Assembly: GCA_002762705.1 (NCBI GenBank)
Contig: PCVE01000045.1
Location: 1 to 7,433, forward strand
Source of the DNA: Candidatus Woesearchaeota archaeon CG11_big_fil_rev_8_21_14_0_20_43_8
Lineage (GTDB): Archaea; Nanobdellota; Nanobdellia; Woesearchaeales; CG08-08-20-14
Length of the DNA: 7,433 nt
Direction: 5' to 3'
The position numbers and the translations under genes are program-made. A model generated the notes under the pieces. It ran no database searches, was not told the DNA's origin, and was given only the letters and a program-made list of their open reading frames with translations. This document shows, piece after piece, positions 5,029-7,433 of this stretch. Position 1 is the stretch's first letter; the number at the start of each line of letters is the position of its first letter.

Positions 5029-5057
5029 ACGTATTTTATCATGCGGGTGAATCACAT

Positions 5058-5840
5058 CTATTTCTTCAGTAGTTTTGCGAATTCCGTCAATTTCTCGTCC
5101 ATTATTGCGCAAGTCTCAAGCAGAGCATCTTTCACTGAAAGCTGTCCCCATGATTCTGCACAGACGATGAAATCTGTTCCGGAAGGTTCAAGTTTGACTG
5201 TACCGCCTGAGACTTTTTCACATGCACCGCATAGGTGGCAGTCAAAAAGTTTGTTCTTGACGATACTCACTTTTCCTCCTTTTTTTTCAAAGACGCCTTT
5301 AGGGCAGCATTCGACGACTTCATCGACATTTGTGACTGTCCCAATCGCGATCTTCGGCATATATTTATAATACATATGGCCAGGACTCCATTTCATATGG
5401 TTCCTGCCTTTTCCTAATACTGCTGTCGCCTCAAGCTCGATCGCCTGATCCTTCAGCAATTTGACAATAGGAGTCTTATCGTGTATCAATGTGGCTTTTG
5501 GATCTGTGCTTTTCACATCTTTTGCGATGACTTCTGCTGGACCTGTGACATTGAGCTTCATCTTGAGCTGGCATTGTGCACATCCTTCGCCTTCACATTT
5601 GCATTTATCAGGAAGATTATATGATTTTAGGTCTGTCTTGATCGGCATAAGACCAAGCCTATGCGCCACAGTCTCATCATAATGGATCGAGCTGTTCTGA
5701 CGGAATTCCACATCTTCGATAGCGAGTGTAGGAACTTCATCGATGTACAGACGCCTGATAGTATTTGCGAATGCTGGAGTGGTCTTTTCAAGAGTGAAAA
5801 TCATCTCATTCTCATCGTTATTGAGCACTGTGATGTTCAT
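5058..5840 (-). CDS. rpoD: DNA-directed RNA polymerase subunit D (Rpo3)
   Basis: A 260-residue protein, typical for archaeal Rpo3, which pairs with Rpo11 to nucleate polymerase assembly (homologue of bacterial alpha and RPB3). N-terminal dimerisation motif: T21-P-A-F-A-N-T-I-R-R-L-Y-I-D-E-V-P. Residues C80-K-C82-x4-C87-x2-C90 form the RPB3-like zinc loop. Domain 3 retains ferredoxin-like ligands C179-P and C201-x2-C204-x2-C207, a full set for one [4Fe-4S] cluster. The C-x3-C-P partner needed for a second cluster after C207 is absent. Its ATG overlaps the uS11 stop as ATGA (5837-5840), preceded by the purine-rich run AGAGAGGTAG. Not to be confused with the bacterial sigma factor also called RpoD. 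Confidence 0.97.
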   Translation of the reverse strand: MNITVLNNDENEMIFTLEKTTPAFANTIRRLYIDEVPTLAIEDVEFRQNSSIHYDETVAHRLGLMPIKTDLKSYNLPDKCKCEGEGCAQCQLKMKLNVTGPAEVIAKDVKSTDPKATLIHDKTPIVKLLKDQAIELEATAVLGKGRNHMKWSPGHMYYKYMPKIAIGTVTNVDEVVECCPKGVFEKKGGKVSIVKNKLFDCHLCGACEKVSGGTVKLEPSGTDFIVCAESWGQLSVKDALLETCAIMDEKLTEFAKLLKK

Positions 5841-6241
5841 ACTCTTCTACCTCTCTTTCCGCCTTTCTTTCTGCAACGGTCATGTGGCATCGGTGTTATG
5901 TCTTCAATCACTCCAATCCTCATGCCCATCCTTGATAATGCTCTGACAGCAGCCTGAGCACCTGGTCCTGGGTTTGATGGGCCGTTGTGGCCGCCCGGAG
6001 CCTTGATCTTGACATGCAATCCGGTTATACCCCTTTCTCTTGCTCCTTCAGCAGCTCTTTTCGCTGCATTCATAGCGACAGTCGGGCTTGATTCAAGTCT
6101 GTCTGACTTGACACACATACCACCTGAGCATTTAGCGATTGTCTCAGTGCCGGTTATGTCTGTAATATGGATTATAGTATTATTATATGATGCATAGATA
6201 TGAGCTATGCCCCACCTGATTGTTCCTTGTTGATTTATCAT
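5837..6241 (-). CDS. rps11: 30S ribosomal protein uS11
   Basis: A 134-residue protein of normal archaeal length. It opens W10-G-I-A-H-I-Y-A-S-Y-N-N-T-I-I-H and contains N86-G-P-S-N-P-G-P-G-A-Q-A-A, then I112-E-D-I-T-P-M-P-H-D and the basic tail ending G-K-R-G-R-R-V. It sits on the small-subunit platform near the mRNA exit site. It starts two bases after the uS4 stop and overlaps rpoD by four, so the three genes are translationally linked. Confidence 0.97.
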   Translation of the reverse strand: MINQQGTIRWGIAHIYASYNNTIIHITDITGTETIAKCSGGMCVKSDRLESSPTVAMNAAKRAAEGARERGITGLHVKIKAPGGHNGPSNPGPGAQAAVRALSRMGMRIGVIEDITPMPHDRCRKKGGKRGRRV

Positions 6242-6243
6242 TT

Positions 6244-6801
6244 TTATGCCTTCACTTCGCTCTCGGTCGCTGGACCTGCTGGTTCAGCTTTCACTGAGCG
6301 TTCTGGATGCTGATCATCGATATATGCTGAATTATCTGCGAATGTGATATTGCTTTCATCGAGTTTTTTTACCAGAACAGATGGTACGTTGGTCTTCTTT
6401 CCATTGAGTACAACATGTTTGTGTACGATGAATTGTCTTGCCTGCCCCATGGTCCTTGCAACTTCTTTTCTCACAAGAACTGTCTGGAATCTTCGTTCGA
6501 GAAGATCACGGGTTGTAAGAGTAAGGATTTCACTTAGTTTCGCATTATCCGAAAGTAGACCATATGAGGTGACTTTATCGATAAGCTGTTTTTTCTCGAT
6601 ATCAGCCTGAGCTGAAAAAAGACCAGTAAGTTTCTTTGCCTGCGAAGTGAATCTCTTAAGCTGTGCGACAGCTTTCCATATCTCCTTCTTATTTTTCAGG
6701 CCATACTCTTTCATAAGTACCCTTTCTTCATCGATCCTTGTCTTCTGCCAAGGATGTGATGGATTTGAATATTTTTTCTTGGGTTTCTTTATATCTCCCA
6801 T
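6244..6801 (-). CDS. rps4: 30S ribosomal protein uS4
   Basis: A 185-residue protein of the archaeal/eukaryotic uS4 type, which lacks the bacterial N-terminal zinc segment. N-terminal Y11-S-N-P-S-H-P-W matches archaeal uS4. The RNA-binding S4 domain lies at about 101-147 (L101-E-R-R-F-Q-T, A121-R-Q-F-I-V-H-K-H-V, N133-G). The C-terminal tail is acidic and alanine-rich, as is common. It is a primary 16S rRNA binder. AAAGGTG at 6810-6816 is a clear ribosome binding site eight bases before the ATG. In bacteria S4 represses its own operon by binding the leader, which is relevant to the structured leader upstream here. Confidence 0.96.
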   Translation of the reverse strand: MGDIKKPKKKYSNPSHPWQKTRIDEERVLMKEYGLKNKKEIWKAVAQLKRFTSQAKKLTGLFSAQADIEKKQLIDKVTSYGLLSDNAKLSEILTLTTRDLLERRFQTVLVRKEVARTMGQARQFIVHKHVVLNGKKTNVPSVLVKKLDESNITFADNSAYIDDQHPERSVKAEPAGPATESEVKA

Positions 6802-6818
6802 TTGTCAAGCACCTTTAA

Positions 6819-7298
6819 CTATTTCTTTCCGGGCTTCTTTTTCTGTACACCAAGACTTCCGCCCTTCTTGCCTTTATTTCTTCTGAAATTTGATCTGGTC
6901 CTCTGACCACGTACTGGTAGACCAGCTGAATGCCTTACACCACGATAACATTTGATCTTCCTGATCCTCTTGATATCATTTCCCTTTGCGAAATCAAGAT
7001 CTGTTGTCAGGACGTGCATATCTTCGTTGGTCTCATAATCTCTTTTCCTGTTGAAAAGCCATGTAGGAAGATCGAATTGTGCAGGGTTCCTTATGATCTC
7101 ATCAAGCTGTTTCGCTTCTGCATCAGAAAGGGTACCGCATTTCTTGGCTTTCGGAATTCCTGCGACTGACAGGACTGCATTCGAATACATGAAACCGACG
7201 CCTTTGATTTTTCTAAGAGCATTATATATAGACTTTGCTCCATTGAGATCTGTATTGACGATACGGACAATGTGTCGGTAGTTTTTATCTTCTTCCAT
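6819..7298 (-). CDS. rps13: 30S ribosomal protein uS13
   Basis: A 159-residue protein, usual for archaea. It has a helix-hairpin-helix-like segment I31-K-G-V-G-F-M-Y-S-N-A-V and the diagnostic C-terminal block C117-Y-R-G-V-R-H-S-A-G-L-P-V-R-G-Q-R-T134-R, followed by a lysine-rich tail that contacts the P-site tRNA. It is the first gene of the operon. AGGTTAT just before the ATG is one mismatch from a good Shine-Dalgarno. A leader of roughly 95 bases separates it from its promoter. Confidence 0.97.
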   Translation of the reverse strand: MEEDKNYRHIVRIVNTDLNGAKSIYNALRKIKGVGFMYSNAVLSVAGIPKAKKCGTLSDAEAKQLDEIIRNPAQFDLPTWLFNRKRDYETNEDMHVLTTDLDFAKGNDIKRIRKIKCYRGVRHSAGLPVRGQRTRSNFRRNKGKKGGSLGVQKKKPGKK

Positions 7299-7393
7299 GT
7301 TGATAACCTTGATAAAGTCCCTAGGGAACTTCAGAAAAAGTGATCTGAAGCCCTATCAGCGCCCATTATGGACTCGGACTCTTTGTATGTTCT
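7299..7393 (-). promoter_or_regulatory. Structured 5' leader of the uS13 operon
   Basis: If transcription starts about 25 bases from the TATA box, the leader runs from about 7392 to 7299. On the mRNA strand CTTCAGA (7350-7344) pairs perfectly with TCTGAAG (7335-7329) around an eight-base loop, and GGG (7353-7351) pairs with CCC (7326-7324) past a TT bulge, giving ten pairs. A palindrome TCCCTAGGGA overlaps it at 7318-7327. A direct repeat TTATCAA-GG-TTATCAA (7314-7299) abuts the start codon and includes the weak ribosome binding site. This could be an autoregulatory protein-binding site. Confidence 0.45.
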
Positions 7394-7413
7394 ATGTGGA
7401 GAATGAGAGGTGA

Positions 7414-7428
7414 TATTTAAACTTTTCG
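7414..7428 (-). promoter_or_regulatory. Archaeal BRE/TATA promoter of the ribosomal operon
   Basis: On the minus strand CGAAAAG (7428-7422, BRE) precedes TTTAAATA (7421-7414), a consensus archaeal TATA box. Expected start is near 7388-7393. No other convincing promoter is seen between here and rpoN, so it probably drives the whole uS13-RpoN cluster, including the tRNA. Confidence 0.7.
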
Positions 7429-7433
7429 GATGA

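Overview
The window is archaeal. Its right half (about 3.5-7.4 kb, minus strand) is a classic archaeal ribosomal protein/RNA polymerase operon in the order uS13-uS4-uS11-RpoD(Rpo3)-tRNA-Leu(GAG)-eL18-uL13-uS9-RpoN(Rpo10). Four genes elsewhere or at the operon head carry archaeal BRE/TATA-type promoters. Moderate-to-low GC, compact genes and small proteins point to a DPANN archaeon; Woesearchaeota/Pacearchaeota-like is my best guess from overall feel, not something the sequence proves.

Layout. 1-631 (minus): 5' part of a GGDEF-domain protein, cut by the window edge, with every signature of an active, product-inhibited diguanylate cyclase. 632-817: divergent intergenic region with one promoter per direction. 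818-2155 (plus): ATP-cone domain fused to a uridine-kinase-like P-loop kinase. 2195-2944 (plus): ZIP-family divalent metal transporter, probably translated from a leaderless or nearly leaderless mRNA, with an inverted repeat wrapping its TATA box. 2945-3522: 578 bases without a gene, between convergent genes, packed with perfect hairpins, nested stems and a possible bistable 51-base inverted repeat. 3523-7298 (minus): the ribosomal/polymerase operon. 7299-7433: its promoter and a roughly 95-base leader with a strong hairpin.

How it works together. The operon genes are tightly packed (ATGA overlaps at uS11/RpoD and uL13/uS9, short gaps elsewhere) and probably make one polycistronic transcript from which tRNA-Leu is processed. 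The left half is accessory: nucleotide salvage (kinase), metal uptake (ZIP) and a putative second-messenger enzyme. I see no direct functional link between these three beyond proximity.

The best candidates for something new are the archaeal GGDEF protein with an intact inhibitory I-site, the structured convergent intergenic region, and the structured leader of the uS13 operon.
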